64,000 nt of DNA from Nocardia nova. GTDB taxonomy: Bacteria; Actinomycetota; Actinomycetes; Mycobacteriales; Mycobacteriaceae. Positions 51,333-60,399 of the stretch are shown piece after piece (position 1 is the first letter of the stretch; each line of letters opens with the position of its first letter). The DNA lies in contig NZ_PSZE01000019.1 of NCBI RefSeq assembly GCF_002933465.1, positions 58,898 through 122,897 on the forward strand, written 5' to 3'. The translations under genes and the position numbers were made by a program. The notes under the pieces are model-generated. The model had not been told where the DNA came from. It worked only from the letters and a program-made list of their open reading frames with translations, and ran no database searches.

Positions 51333-51836
51333 ATGGCCATCGCTCACACATTCGCACACAAGACCAGGGCCTTCCCGGAAGCAATCCGGCGCTATCTCGA
51401 CCCCGTACCCGAACACACCTCGAGCGCCCCGCCGCAACCCTCGAACGGACCTCTCGAACCTGCGGTCACCCACCGCCCACCGCGACTGCGTCTGAAGCCG
51501 GAAGGCCGCCACGCGGACTACATCGATGGCGCGTGGTGGCCCAGATCTACCGACCTCCCTACCGAGCTCCCGGAACTGTTGGCTGCCTTGGCGACTCGGC
51601 TGAGCCCGGTCGATCGGATCGTCTTCGACCCGAACAGCTGGTCCGCGCCGCCGCGGCAGGTGACTGTGGGAGAGCATTCGATCAGCCTCGAGCCTTACCG
51701 GTTCCATTTGCGGAACACGATGTATGTCGTCGGCGCCGATTCCACGGTCACGGTGTTACGCGTGATCCTTCCGATCACCGACAGAATCACCGCCGACTCC
51801 GAGATGGCGGACGCCGCCACCCCGCGGCAGGAGTAG
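51333..51836 (+). CDS. DUF5994 family protein, longer N-terminus
   Basis: A 167-residue protein. Residues 1-50 are a Pro/Ser-rich lead; the DUF5994 core follows (PPRLRLKPEGRHADYIDGAWWPRSTDL, LSPVDRIVFDPNSW, VTVLRVILPIT). ATG 51333 has only a weak AGGGACC upstream, so a start at 51255 cannot be excluded. First of three tandem paralogs with 3-bp and 42-bp gaps. Confidence 0.78.
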   Translation: MAIAHTFAHKTRAFPEAIRRYLDPVPEHTSSAPPQPSNGPLEPAVTHRPPRLRLKPEGRHADYIDGAWWPRSTDLPTELPELLAALATRLSPVDRIVFDPNSWSAPPRQVTVGEHSISLEPYRFHLRNTMYVVGADSTVTVLRVILPITDRITADSEMADAATPRQE

Positions 51837-51839
51837 ACC

Positions 51840-52310
51840 ATGCCTCGCCTCCATGCACGACGTCCCATCGTCACCGGCTTCGAAGCGGATACGGCCGCAC
51901 AGAACGGGCGGCAGCCTTTCCGGGCACCCACGCGGACACCGCGCTTGATGCTCCGTGGACGCGGTGCCGTCCCCGGAAATGTCGACGGCGCCTGGTGGCC
52001 GTGGACCACGAACCTCACGTCCGAACTACACGACCTGATCAACGCGGTCACCCCACGCCTCGGTCCCACGATGCGCGTCGGCTTCGAATGGAACGCGACC
52101 AGCATCGCCCAGCGACGCATCGACACCGACGACCACATCCGCGTGCACGGTCCCAGTGACGACCAGCCTCCCGACGTGATGCGCCTCTACGGAGCGCACG
52201 ACACCTCCCTGGCGCTGCTCGTCATTCCGGCGGGCACGACACCCGAAGTCGCACGCGAGCGCATGCGCCTCGCGTTGGCAGGACACGTCGGCCCGCCGCC
52301 CGGGCCGTGA
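51840..52310 (+). CDS. DUF5994 family protein, divergent copy
   Basis: A 156-residue paralog. The core is altered: TPRLMLRGRGAVPGNVDGAWWPWTTNLTSEL, with Trp-Trp-Pro-Trp in place of the usual WWPR, then LGPTMRVGFEWNATSI and LALLVIPAGTTPEVARERM. ATG 51840 starts 3 bases after the previous stop, so it is probably translated by coupling. Confidence 0.78.
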   Translation: MPRLHARRPIVTGFEADTAAQNGRQPFRAPTRTPRLMLRGRGAVPGNVDGAWWPWTTNLTSELHDLINAVTPRLGPTMRVGFEWNATSIAQRRIDTDDHIRVHGPSDDQPPDVMRLYGAHDTSLALLVIPAGTTPEVARERMRLALAGHVGPPPGP

Positions 52311-52352
52311 CACCGGGACGCGGCCGATTCCCGACCGAGGAGGACCGTCGCT

Positions 52353-52868
52353 ATGACACAGGACAACGCCCGCGCGCACCGGCAGAGCTCCGACGCGGTC
52401 GACGACCGAGCACCGCGAGTGCGGCTGAAACCGGACTCGGCGAAGACCGGCTACGTGGACGGGGCGTGGTGGCCGCGCAGCGATGATCTCGAGGTCGAAT
52501 TGCCCGCGCTGCTGGCGACCGTGGCCGGTCGGCTCGGCCCAGTTCGCCGGATCACCTACCGCCTCGGTGAGTGGGCGAGCGCGCCCAGCGATCTGGTCAT
52601 CGAGGGGCTGGCCGTCCGCCTCGAAGGCCACCGCACCGGCACCGTCAACACGATCGAGATGCTGGGCACCCGCGACCGTCGACTGGTCCTCCTGGTGATC
52701 CCGCCCTATACCGACGACCAACAGGCCTTCGCCGCAATGACCACCGCATCCGCCACCGGCGACGTCTCCACCGTGGACGAACTGCTGATGATCAGTCCCG
52801 GAGAACGACGAGATCGCACCACCCGAGCGGCGGCGGTGCGCCGATGGAGCTCGGAGGACCGGCGTTGA
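52353..52868 (+). CDS. DUF5994 family protein, canonical copy
   Basis: A 171-residue paralog with the clearest family pattern: APRVRLKPDSAKTGYVDGAWWPRSDDL near 22-48, LGPVRRITYRLGEWA near 63-77 and LVLLVIPPYTDDQQAFAAMTTAS near 108-130, then a charged C-terminal tail. CGAGGAGG about eight bases before ATG 52353 is a good ribosome binding site. The stop overlaps the TTG start of the acyltransferase remnant. Confidence 0.83.
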   Translation: MTQDNARAHRQSSDAVDDRAPRVRLKPDSAKTGYVDGAWWPRSDDLEVELPALLATVAGRLGPVRRITYRLGEWASAPSDLVIEGLAVRLEGHRTGTVNTIEMLGTRDRRLVLLVIPPYTDDQQAFAAMTTASATGDVSTVDELLMISPGERRDRTTRAAAVRRWSSEDRR

Positions 52869-53550
52869 CCTCGAAGGCTCGCGCACTCGATCTCGGTTAC
52901 GCGGCCGGTTGGCAGTTGGTGCGTACCCTGCCGCAGCGGTGGGCGCTGGGCCTGTTCGGTCTCGCGGCCGATCGCGCGACCAGAAACGGTGGTCCGGTTC
53001 AGCTACGGCGCAACCTGGCCAGAGTGCTGGCCACCCCAGAGTGCTGGCCACCACTGCCTCGCAGGTGCCGGACGACCTCGTACACGCGAGCATGCGCTCC
53101 TACGCCCGCTATTGGTGCGAAACGTTCCGGTTGCCTTCGGCTCGCATGCCCGCCGGTCCGGCCCGGCTGGCGATCGACGCCGGCGCACCGCTGCTGCCGG
53201 TGCATTGCTGGTTCACCCGGGGCGGCTGGGGATTTCACGGCGGCGAACCGATCGACACCACCGGCGGCCACGATGTACGCGCCTTCCAAGATGTTCGCAG
53301 GATGTTCGCGGGATCGGCACTAAAGTTCATCCGCTGGGTCGACCACATGGCCGGTGAGCACGACCCGCCCGTCCTCGCCATTCGATCCACACCCTCCGGT
53401 GGAGCGGCACTGCCCGAAGATCACCGAGAGCCGCCGAACCCGGAACCCGGCGATCAGCAGCCGCACGACCCGGGAATCTCCTACGCCGCGCTGTCCGGGG
53501 ATTCATTGTCTGGCAACAAATCCTACGCAGGCAGTGGCGAGCGCGGCTGA
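52865..53550 (+). pseudogene. Phosphatidylinositol mannoside/lauroyl-type acyltransferase, frameshifted and gutted
   Basis: TTG 52865 opens SKARALDLGYAAGWQLVRTLPQRWALGLF, typical for PIM acyltransferase (PatA/LpxL-like), and continues RRNLARVLAT. A 17-bp tandem duplication at 53019-53052 shifts the frame; removing one copy restores VLATTASQVPDDLVHASMRSYARYWCETFRLPS. About 100 residues carrying the HxxxxD catalytic motif are then missing before AGPARLAIDAGAPLLPVHCWF. The sequence after about 53270 no longer resembles the family. Inactive. Confidence 0.75.
53019..53052. repeat. Perfect 17-bp tandem duplication
   Basis: CCAGAGTGCTGGCCACC occurs twice without a gap (53019-53035, 53036-53052). 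Since 17 is not a multiple of three, it explains the frameshift in the acyltransferase remnant and looks recent because the copies are identical. Confidence 0.9.
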
Positions 53551-54075
53551 GGTTTCCGCCCTTCGCTGCTGAGCCAACGCTCAGGTGGACACGCGCATTA
53601 GACTTCTCGGCGGAAACTCCGGAACGATCCCTACTGGCCGCTCTCGGTGGTCAGGCGCATCGCCGGGGTTGCGCCATTCCGGTTGGTGGTCGCCGGTCGA
53701 GGGATCGTAGAATCCGCCTCTTCGTCGATGATCTGACGAATCCTGTTCTCGGACAATCCTTCCGAAACCGCGATCTGCTGCGAGGTGTGGCAGTGGGACT
53801 GTGGCCAGATGCGTTCGCTGCAGTCCCGGTGTCGCGACAGGGCCCACGGACCCGTCCGTACCCACCGGCCCCGGGGACCCCATCCGGCGCCACACCCACT
53901 CGTTAGTGTCTTCGACCCTGACCCAATGCGAGTCAGCTGCTCCTGGAGCCGGTCGCTGTGCCCAGAGTAGCCTGAGGCGATTGACTTCTGAACGGACTGG
54001 CGTCCCTCGGGCGGAGGTGGCTGTCGTGGCGTTCGCGACGCCCAGCAATTCAAGTGATCAAGTCTCGGTGCCCCA
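53551..54075. other. 0.5-kb interval with only doubtful coding
   Basis: On the minus strand two overlapping frames contain protein-like stretches (SHWVRVEDTNEWVWRRM, and an HTH-like QQIAVSEGLSENRIRQIIDEEA), as if one gene had been broken by frameshift. I cannot name a family or place a start. Confidence 0.3.
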
Positions 54076-54486
54076 TCACCGGAATCGTCGGTCGATGACC
54101 TCGCGTGGAAGCTGGTCGGGAGTCGGGTAGGTGATCAGTACGCGAATGTCGTCGGGATCGACGCCCTCGACGAAAGTGATTCCGTTCAGGGTATTGGCGT
54201 ACGTGCTGGGATAGTGGGCGCGCAGGCGTTGTTCGATCTGTCGCAGTTCTTTCTCGCTGCCCGCGGACCAGATGATCTGCTCGACGCCCACGTCATTGAT
54301 ATCGCGTGCGTTGTGTGCCTCGTGTGTACGCAGGTAGAGCTGGAAGCCGTCCGGCGTCAACAGAAGCGCCGCGTCCGGTTCGTGAATCGCAATGTTGCAC
54401 CGGAACACGTCGCGGTAGAAGTCCACGGAACGCTCGAGGTCGGACACTCGCATCAAGCAGGAGGCGATCCGTGCCGCGGTACTCAC
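54076..54486 (-). CDS. VOC/glyoxalase-fold protein
   Basis: A 136-residue protein of the vicinal-oxygen-chelate superfamily: CLMRVSDLERSVDFYRDVFRCNIAIHEPDAALLLTPDG forms the first beta-alpha-beta-beta-beta unit and VEQIIWSAGSEKELRQIEQRLRAH starts the second. Metal ligands are not certain: the first-strand His of glyoxalases is not obvious, so it may be a binding protein rather than an enzyme. GTG 54486 has GAGGGG nearby. Confidence 0.75.
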   Translation of the reverse strand: MSTAARIASCLMRVSDLERSVDFYRDVFRCNIAIHEPDAALLLTPDGFQLYLRTHEAHNARDINDVGVEQIIWSAGSEKELRQIEQRLRAHYPSTYANTLNGITFVEGVDPDDIRVLITYPTPDQLPREVIDRRFR

Positions 54487-54578
54487 ATTCGGTCCCCTCT
54501 TTCGAGAAGCACTACCCAGGCCATTCACGCTACGCCCTGCCCGATTTTACCGGTGCCCAATAGGTTTCGTGTCGTTCA

Positions 54579-56930
54579 CTATGTGCGGCTTCGCGGGGCG
54601 GGGGCGCGCCCGGGCGGCTGGGTCGGGCGCGGGGTTGTTGTCGTGGGGTCTGGGATCGGTCGGGTGATCGGGGCCTCGGTGGCCACGGTGATCTGCTGTC
54701 CATGGTGGGTGGTGCGGATCGGTTGACCGGATTGGAGGGTGTAAGTCGCGGTGGTGGCCGTGATGTCGACGGTGAGGCGTCGCCCGCGCATCGTGACGGT
54801 GAAGGCGAGGCGGGTCAGTGCTTCGGGTAGGCGTGGCGCGAAGGACAGCTCACCGTTGGTGTCTCGCATTCCGGCGAATCCGGCGATGAGTGCGATCCAG
54901 CTGCTGGCGAGGGCGGCAATGTGCAGGCCGTCGCGGGTGTTGTGTTCGAGGTCGTCGAGGTCCATGAGGGCGGCTTCGGCGAGGTAGTCGTAGGCCAAGC
55001 CGGTGTGGCCGACCTCGGCGGCGAGGACCGCTTGGGTGCAGGCGGACAGTGACGAGTCGCGGACGGTGAGTCGTTCGTAGTAAGCGAAATTGCGGGCTTT
55101 CTGCTCGGGGGTGAAGGCGTCGGTGCGGCGGTGCATGGCCAGGACCAGGTCGGCTTGTTTGACCACCTGTTTGCGGTACAGGTCGAAGTACGGGTAGTGC
55201 AGCAGCAGCGGATATTTTTCTGCGGTAGTGGTGTCGAAGTCCCAGATCTGGTGGGCGGTGAAGCCCTCGGCCTGCGGGTGAACGCCGAGCGTCTCGTCGT
55301 AGGGGATATACATGGCGTCGGCGGCGTCGCGCCATCGGGCGGTTTCCTCGTCATCGATCCCGAGGTCGCGGGCGGTGTCGGGATGGCGGTCGGCGGCGTC
55401 GGCGGCGGCGCGCAGGTTCTGTTGGGCCATCAGGTTGGTGTAGACGTTGTTGTCGGCGACGGCACTGTACTCGTCGGGGCCGGTGACCCCGTCGATGCGG
55501 AAGCGGCCGACGGTGTCATGGTGGCCCAACGCCGCCCAAAGCCGGGCGGTTTCGGTGAGCAGTTCGAGTCCGACGTCGCATTCGAACGCGTCATCACCGG
55601 TGGTGTGGATGTAGCGGATCACCGCGTCGGCAATGGCGGCGTTGATGTGGAAGGCGTCCGTGCCCGCCGGCCAGTAGCTCGAGCACTCTTCGCCGTGGAT
55701 TGTGCGCCACGGGAACGCGGCACCGGCCAGCCCGAGCTGGGCGGCACGGGCCGTGGCCATCGGCAGAGTGGAGTGTCGCCACCGCAACGCGTGTGCTGCG
55801 GCGTCGGGGGCGACCTGGGTCAGCACCGGCAGCACGTATGCCTCGGTATCCCAGAAGCTGTGTCCGTTGTAGCCGGGACCGGTGAGACCCTTCGCGGGGA
55901 TCGCGCGGCCTTCGGCGCGCGCGGCGGCCTGCAGCACGTGGAATAGCGAGAACCGCACCGCTTGCTGGATCTCCGTATCGCCGTCGAGTTCGATGTCGGC
56001 CCGGGACCAGAAGTCGTCGAGGTAGGCGCGTTGCGCGGCGGCCAAGCCGTCCCAGCCCGTCCGTCGTGCGCCGGCGAGGGCGGCATCGGCCTGATCGCGC
56101 ACCGCGGGCAGGGAGCGGGTTCCTGACCAGCCGTAGGCGACGAACTTGTCCAACCGCAGCCGTTGGCCGGGGTGAAGTTCCGCGGTGACGGTGACGCGGC
56201 CCAGGTGCGGGAAGCTTTCCGATTCCACCTGCGTGTTGTCGGGTCCGTCGACGGCGTGGTCCATCACGACGGCGATGCGCAAGCCGCTGCGCCCGGTGGA
56301 ATGCACCAACCCTGCGCGGGTGCCCTTGGCGGCGTGTTCTTCGCCGATCAACGGCACTTGCTCGGCCGCGGCACGCGGGTCACCGTTCGCCGCCGGTAGC
56401 GCTTCGTTGGCGACCAGTTCGGATTGGATGACCACGCGCACCGGCCGGTCGAGAGCCTGCACCCGGTACCGGATCGCGGCAATCGCCCGGTGCGCCAACG
56501 ACACCATGCGGGTCGAGGACACGCGCACCGCGCAATCGGCCGGGGAGGTCCAGTCGGTGCGGCGGTGCAGGACGCCGTCTCGGAAGTCCAGGCACCACTC
56601 GTGGGCGTCGAGCCGACCGTAGGTGATGTCGAATGGTTCGTCGTCGACGAGCAGCCGGATCAGTTTGCCGTTGGTCACGTTGATGATCATCTGCCCGGAC
56701 TCGGGGTAGCCATAGCCGGGCTCGGCGTAGGGCAGGGTTCGCAGCTCGTGAACACCGTTGAGGTAGCTGCCGGGCAAACCGTGCGGTTCACCCTCGTCCA
56801 GGTTTGCGCGCCAGCCGATGTGCCCGTTGGACAGCGCGAACACCGATTCGGTTTGAGCGAGCACTTCCAGGTCGAGGCCGGTCGCGCGCAGGCACCAGGG
56901 TTCGATCGTGAACGCGGGGTGATTGATCAT
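54579..56930 (-). CDS. Glycoside hydrolase family 65 protein (disaccharide phosphorylase/hydrolase)
   Basis: A 783-residue cytoplasmic GH65 enzyme. N-terminal beta-sandwich (TESVFALSNGHIGWRANLDEGEPHGLPGSYLNGV), linker helices, then an (alpha/alpha)6 barrel from about residue 320 with GYNGHSFWDTEAYVLPVL, and the catalytic acid Glu in DGVTGPDEYSAVADNN near 485. GH65 enzymes phosphorolyse trehalose, maltose or kojibiose to beta-glucose-1-phosphate. A beta-phosphoglucomutase-like HAD gene overlaps its start by 4 bp, the standard partner converting that product to glucose-6-phosphate, as at the mycobacterial Rv3400-Rv3401 locus. The C-terminal 40 residues are Thr/Pro-rich. Confidence 0.88.
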   Translation of the reverse strand: MINHPAFTIEPWCLRATGLDLEVLAQTESVFALSNGHIGWRANLDEGEPHGLPGSYLNGVHELRTLPYAEPGYGYPESGQMIINVTNGKLIRLLVDDEPFDITYGRLDAHEWCLDFRDGVLHRRTDWTSPADCAVRVSSTRMVSLAHRAIAAIRYRVQALDRPVRVVIQSELVANEALPAANGDPRAAAEQVPLIGEEHAAKGTRAGLVHSTGRSGLRIAVVMDHAVDGPDNTQVESESFPHLGRVTVTAELHPGQRLRLDKFVAYGWSGTRSLPAVRDQADAALAGARRTGWDGLAAAQRAYLDDFWSRADIELDGDTEIQQAVRFSLFHVLQAAARAEGRAIPAKGLTGPGYNGHSFWDTEAYVLPVLTQVAPDAAAHALRWRHSTLPMATARAAQLGLAGAAFPWRTIHGEECSSYWPAGTDAFHINAAIADAVIRYIHTTGDDAFECDVGLELLTETARLWAALGHHDTVGRFRIDGVTGPDEYSAVADNNVYTNLMAQQNLRAAADAADRHPDTARDLGIDDEETARWRDAADAMYIPYDETLGVHPQAEGFTAHQIWDFDTTTAEKYPLLLHYPYFDLYRKQVVKQADLVLAMHRRTDAFTPEQKARNFAYYERLTVRDSSLSACTQAVLAAEVGHTGLAYDYLAEAALMDLDDLEHNTRDGLHIAALASSWIALIAGFAGMRDTNGELSFAPRLPEALTRLAFTVTMRGRRLTVDITATTATYTLQSGQPIRTTHHGQQITVATEAPITRPIPDPTTTTPRPTQPPGRAPAPRSRT

Positions 56931-57727
56931 CGGCGCCCGCTCAACTCGGCCAGGTCGGTGACGACGGTGTCGGCGCCGTGCGCGATCAGCTCTGCGGCCT
57001 GACCGACACGGTCGACGCCGACCACGTAGCCGAAGCCGCCGGCGCGACCGGCGGCGACACCGGCGAGGGCATCCTCGAACACGGCCGCGGCATCCGGTGC
57101 GACCCCGAGTGCACGCGCGGCGGCGAGGAACGTGTCCGGCGCCGGTTTGCCCGCCAACTTCTCCCGCTGCGCGGTGACCCCGTCGATACGCTGATCGAAC
57201 AGGTCTTCGATGTGCGCGGCCACCAGTATGTCGCGGCAGTTCGTGCTCGACGACACCACCGCCCGCCGCAGCCCGACCGCACGCACCGCTTCCACATAGG
57301 TCACCGACCCCGGATACGCCCGCACCCCGTCGCGCCGAATCCTGCGCAGCACGATCTCGTTCTTGCGGTTCCCCAGACCCTCCACCGTCTCGACGTCCAG
57401 TGGATCATCGGGGTCGTCCTCAGGCAGGTCGATCCCACGAGAGGCCAGGAACGCGCGGGTGCCGTCGGCGCGGGGTTTGCCGTCGACGTAGGCGTCGTAG
57501 TCGGCGACCGGGTCGAACGCCACGAACGATGAGTGCTCTCGTGCTGCCCGGGCTCGCAGGTAGGCGTCGAACATTTCCTTCCACGCCGCGGCATGCACCC
57601 GGGCGGTGTCGGTGAGCACACCGTCGAGATCGAACAGACACGCCCGGATCCCGTCGGGCAGGCCCAGCGTCACGGCGGCGCCGATCTGCGCGCGCGACCA
57701 TTCGAGGCGTCCAGCGACTTGCGGCAC
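56927..57727 (-). CDS. Beta-phosphoglucomutase-like HAD hydrolase
   Basis: A 266-residue HAD-superfamily enzyme: nucleophile motif LFDLDGVLTDTA near residue 31, cap domain with a YVDGKPRADGTRAFL segment, motif II AVVSSSTNC, motif III GKPAPDTFL, and motif IV FEDALAGVAAGRAGGF. It should isomerise beta-glucose-1-phosphate to glucose-6-phosphate for the adjacent GH65 enzyme. GTG 57727 gives the usual family length; GTG 57673 is an alternative 18 residues shorter. First gene of the two-gene operon. Confidence 0.85.
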   Translation of the reverse strand: MPQVAGRLEWSRAQIGAAVTLGLPDGIRACLFDLDGVLTDTARVHAAAWKEMFDAYLRARAAREHSSFVAFDPVADYDAYVDGKPRADGTRAFLASRGIDLPEDDPDDPLDVETVEGLGNRKNEIVLRRIRRDGVRAYPGSVTYVEAVRAVGLRRAVVSSSTNCRDILVAAHIEDLFDQRIDGVTAQREKLAGKPAPDTFLAAARALGVAPDAAAVFEDALAGVAAGRAGGFGYVVGVDRVGQAAELIAHGADTVVTDLAELSGRR

Positions 57728-57948
57728 ACCTGTGCAGTTTGCGCCCTCACTGTGGTGTTTGCAGCCGAATTCCGATGTCCGCCGAACCGGGACGCCCGAC
57801 TCGGGCATCGACTGTGAACGCGCGCGGGCATATCGTCGTGTTGAGTACCGCTTCGGTATTTGGAACCGGGGTGGCCGCGACGCTGGCCCACAACTGGGCG
57901 AGCGGACCCTCGCTGGCTGCCCGGTGACCGCTCCTGCGAGGACGTGTC

Positions 57949-58050
57949 ATGGCCATCGTTATCGTCATTGTGGTTGTCGTCGTGATCCTGGCCCTGATCG
58001 GCCTGTCGCTGGCGGTGCGAGTGGTAACCCAGTACGAGAAGGGCGTGCTG
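57949..58050 (+). pseudogene. N-terminal stub of a slipin/SPFH (stomatin-like) protein
   Basis: GAGGA precedes ATG 57949, and the frame gives one membrane helix of Val/Ile residues followed by SLAVRVVTQYEKGVL, exactly how slipins begin. Homology ends at about residue 34; the frame then runs through unrelated sequence to 58251. The SPFH domain is gone. A short membrane peptide may still be made. Confidence 0.65.
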
Positions 58051-58127
58051 CTGACCGGGTGGCCGTTTGCCGACCGACATCGGGCTCGGCCAGTCGGGCC
58101 GAGCGGTCGACCGGGCAAACTGCAGGT

Positions 58128-58460
58128 ATGCAACGTGTCTCTCTGGAAGCTCTCGCCCGCCAGCAGATCGAACAGGCTGCCGCCCGCGGTGGCGGGCATA
58201 CCGCCGACACCGTCTATGGCGGACACGAGAAGGTCTTGCGTCAGACGGTGATCGGCATGATCGCGGGCGCTCGTCTCGGTGACCACCCCAACCCCGGTGA
58301 GGCCACGATGCTGGTCTTGTCCGGCCGGGTCCGGTTGACCTGTGCTGACAACTCGTGGGAGGCCCGCACCGGCGACCTGGTGATCGCGCCGGCGGGCCGT
58401 CACAGCCTGGAAGCGTTGGAGGATTCCGCGGTGCTGTTGACCGTCGCCAAATTGCCCTGA
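58128..58460 (+). CDS. Small cupin-domain protein
   Basis: A 110-residue single cupin barrel: IAGARLGDHPNPGEATMLVLSGRVRLTC holds motif 1 (His near residue 53, Glu near 58) and DLVIAPAGRHSLEALEDS motif 2 (His near 91). The metal-binding pattern G-x5-H-x-H is weak, with one His replaced, so it may bind a ligand rather than a metal. It follows the slipin stub on the same strand. Role unknown. Confidence 0.75.
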   Translation: MQRVSLEALARQQIEQAAARGGGHTADTVYGGHEKVLRQTVIGMIAGARLGDHPNPGEATMLVLSGRVRLTCADNSWEARTGDLVIAPAGRHSLEALEDSAVLLTVAKLP

Positions 58461-58967
58461 CCGTAGGGGAGACCGTCGCCGGCGAATACGCTTCAGGACG
58501 AATCGGCGAGCACAGCGCACCCCTGCGAACGCGCAGCCGAAGCGCGAGAACCTCGACGAGGGCCGGAGCTTCGGCGTAGGTTGAGTTGTGCCAGCCAGTC
58601 GGTCCCGCAGTGAGGTCAGTTGTTCGCCGCTGACCGTGGCGAGCATGAGTTCGGTGCCGGACCCGCTGGTGACCACTTCTCGCTGAGATCACCATGAACG
58701 TTCTCTCCCCGCCGCGACAAGCAATGACGCTCCGCCGCTCCAGACGATGCTCTATGCGGCAACGAACAGGCCGGGCCACGACCGCGGCATCTCGTCACGA
58801 TCTCCGGCGACCTGACCCCGGGGCCCCTGCGTCGTGTTAGGCCGTGTGCTTGCAGGAATCGAGGTGACGACGTGATGCGTTTACACGACCATCACCGGCG
58901 GCAGGCCGAGGACGGCGGGCCTGCCGCCGGTCCGGGGTGAGCGATCACGTCTGACAGTCATGGTGGA
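58461..58967. other. 0.5-kb interval upstream of zwf
   Basis: No coding region is supported. It should contain the promoter of the glucose-6-phosphate dehydrogenase operon. No strong palindrome was seen. Confidence 0.4.
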
Positions 58968-60344
58968 GTGGCGGATTTGCTGGTGATCTTCGGGATCACC
59001 GGGGATCTGGCGCACAAGATGACGTTCCGCGCGCTGTACAGGTTGGAGCGGCGCCGGCTGCTCGACTGCCCGATCATCGGTGTCGCCGCGGACGACCTGC
59101 CGGTCGAGCAGCTGGTGGAACGTGCCCGCGAGGCGATCGCGGGTGCCGGGGAACAGGTCGATGACGCGGTGTTCGACCACCTCGCCGCACGACTGTCCTA
59201 TCTGCACGGTGACGTCACCGACGACACACTGTATGACCGGTTGGCAAAGCAGGTCGCTGCCCACCAGAGACCGCTCTACTACCTGGAGATGCCGCCGGTC
59301 TTGTTCGGGCCGATCGTGGAGCACCTGGGCAGGGCCGGCTTGGCCGAACACGCGCGGGTCGCGGTGGAGAAGCCGTTCGGGCACGACCTGGACTCCGCCC
59401 GGCAGCTGAACGCCCGGCTGCACCGGGTGCTCGCCGAGGAGCAGATCCTGCGAGTGGACCATTTTCTGGGCAAGGAACCGGTGATCGAACTGGAGTACCT
59501 GCGTTTCGCCAACCTCGCCTTCGCGGAGCTCTGGGATCGGCGCAGCGTGTCCAGCGTGCAGATCACCATGGCCGAGAATTTCGGTGTCGAGGACCGCGGC
59601 GCGTTCTACGACGCGGTCGGCGCGTTGCGTGACGTGGTGCAGAACCACCTGATGCAGGTGCTGGCGCTGGTCGCGATGGAGCCGCCGGCCGGTGCCGGCG
59701 GCGATGAGTTGCGTGACAAGAAGGCCGAGGTGTTCCGGGCGATGCCGGCGGCGGATCCGCGCCACGTCGTGCGCGGGCAGTACGACGGGTACACCGAGGT
59801 GCCCGGGGTGGCGAAAGAATCGAGCACCGAGACGTTCGTGGCGCTGCGCCTCGAGATCGACAACTGGCGCTGGTTCGGGGTGCCGATCTTTCTGCGCGCC
59901 GGCAAGGCGCTCCCGGACCGGGTCACCGAGGTCCGGCTGATCCTGCACCGCACCCCACGGTTGACCTTTCTGCACAATCCGATGCAGATCGAACCGAACC
60001 AGATCGTGCTGCGCATCGATCCCGACGCGGGCCTGCGCGTGCAGATCGCGGCCCGGGCCGGCGACTCGTGGCGCCCGGTGCACTTGGACACCTCGTTCAC
60101 CGAGGAATTCGGCGAGCCGCTGGAACCCTATGAACGGCTCCTGCACGCGGCGATGGTCGGCGACCGCCACCTGTTCGCCCGCGAGGACAGCGTCGAGCAG
60201 ACCTGGCGCATCGTGCAACCGCTGCTCGACCACCCCGCGCCGATCCGCCCCTACCAGCGCGGCACGTGGGGACCGCTCGAGGCCGACGACCTGCTGCGTG
60301 GCCATCAGGGGTGGCAGCCGGCCTGGTCGGCAGCCGACAGCTGA
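58968..60344 (+). CDS. zwf: Glucose-6-phosphate 1-dehydrogenase
   Basis: A 458-residue enzyme oxidising glucose-6-phosphate to 6-phosphogluconolactone with NADP+ (or F420-independent NAD+). The nucleotide loop FGITGDLAHK is at residues 8-17 (GxxGDL), the catalytic RVDHFLGKE near 160 (usually RIDHYLGKE), and VEKPFGHDL near 136. It ends without the long C-terminus of some isoforms. GTG 58968 is the only start giving the full loop; an opcA partner is absent, unlike the housekeeping zwf-opcA pair, so this is probably a second isozyme. It leads a redox/pentose-phosphate cluster. Confidence 0.92.
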   Translation: MADLLVIFGITGDLAHKMTFRALYRLERRRLLDCPIIGVAADDLPVEQLVERAREAIAGAGEQVDDAVFDHLAARLSYLHGDVTDDTLYDRLAKQVAAHQRPLYYLEMPPVLFGPIVEHLGRAGLAEHARVAVEKPFGHDLDSARQLNARLHRVLAEEQILRVDHFLGKEPVIELEYLRFANLAFAELWDRRSVSSVQITMAENFGVEDRGAFYDAVGALRDVVQNHLMQVLALVAMEPPAGAGGDELRDKKAEVFRAMPAADPRHVVRGQYDGYTEVPGVAKESSTETFVALRLEIDNWRWFGVPIFLRAGKALPDRVTEVRLILHRTPRLTFLHNPMQIEPNQIVLRIDPDAGLRVQIAARAGDSWRPVHLDTSFTEEFGEPLEPYERLLHAAMVGDRHLFAREDSVEQTWRIVQPLLDHPAPIRPYQRGTWGPLEADDLLRGHQGWQPAWSAADS

Positions 60345-60368
60345 GGCGGCCCTGACCACCTGACCGCC

Positions 60369-60389
60369 TCCCCCTCCCCCTCCCCCTCC
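60369..60389. repeat. TCCCCC hexanucleotide repeat, G-quadruplex-capable on the minus strand
   Basis: Three tandem TCCCCC units plus a partial fourth lie between zwf and the molybdopterin enzyme, ending at its Shine-Dalgarno. The complementary strand has four G-runs of 2 to 5 separated by single A residues. Copy-number change would move the spacing between any promoter or upstream stop and this gene. Confidence 0.85.
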
Positions 60390-60399
60390 AGGAATGCTG

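Noticed and set aside
48116..53550. Genomic island or prophage around the DUF5994 cluster
   Set aside because: No integrase, transposase, tRNA attachment site or flanking direct repeat was seen; decay and duplication explain the region without mobility genes.
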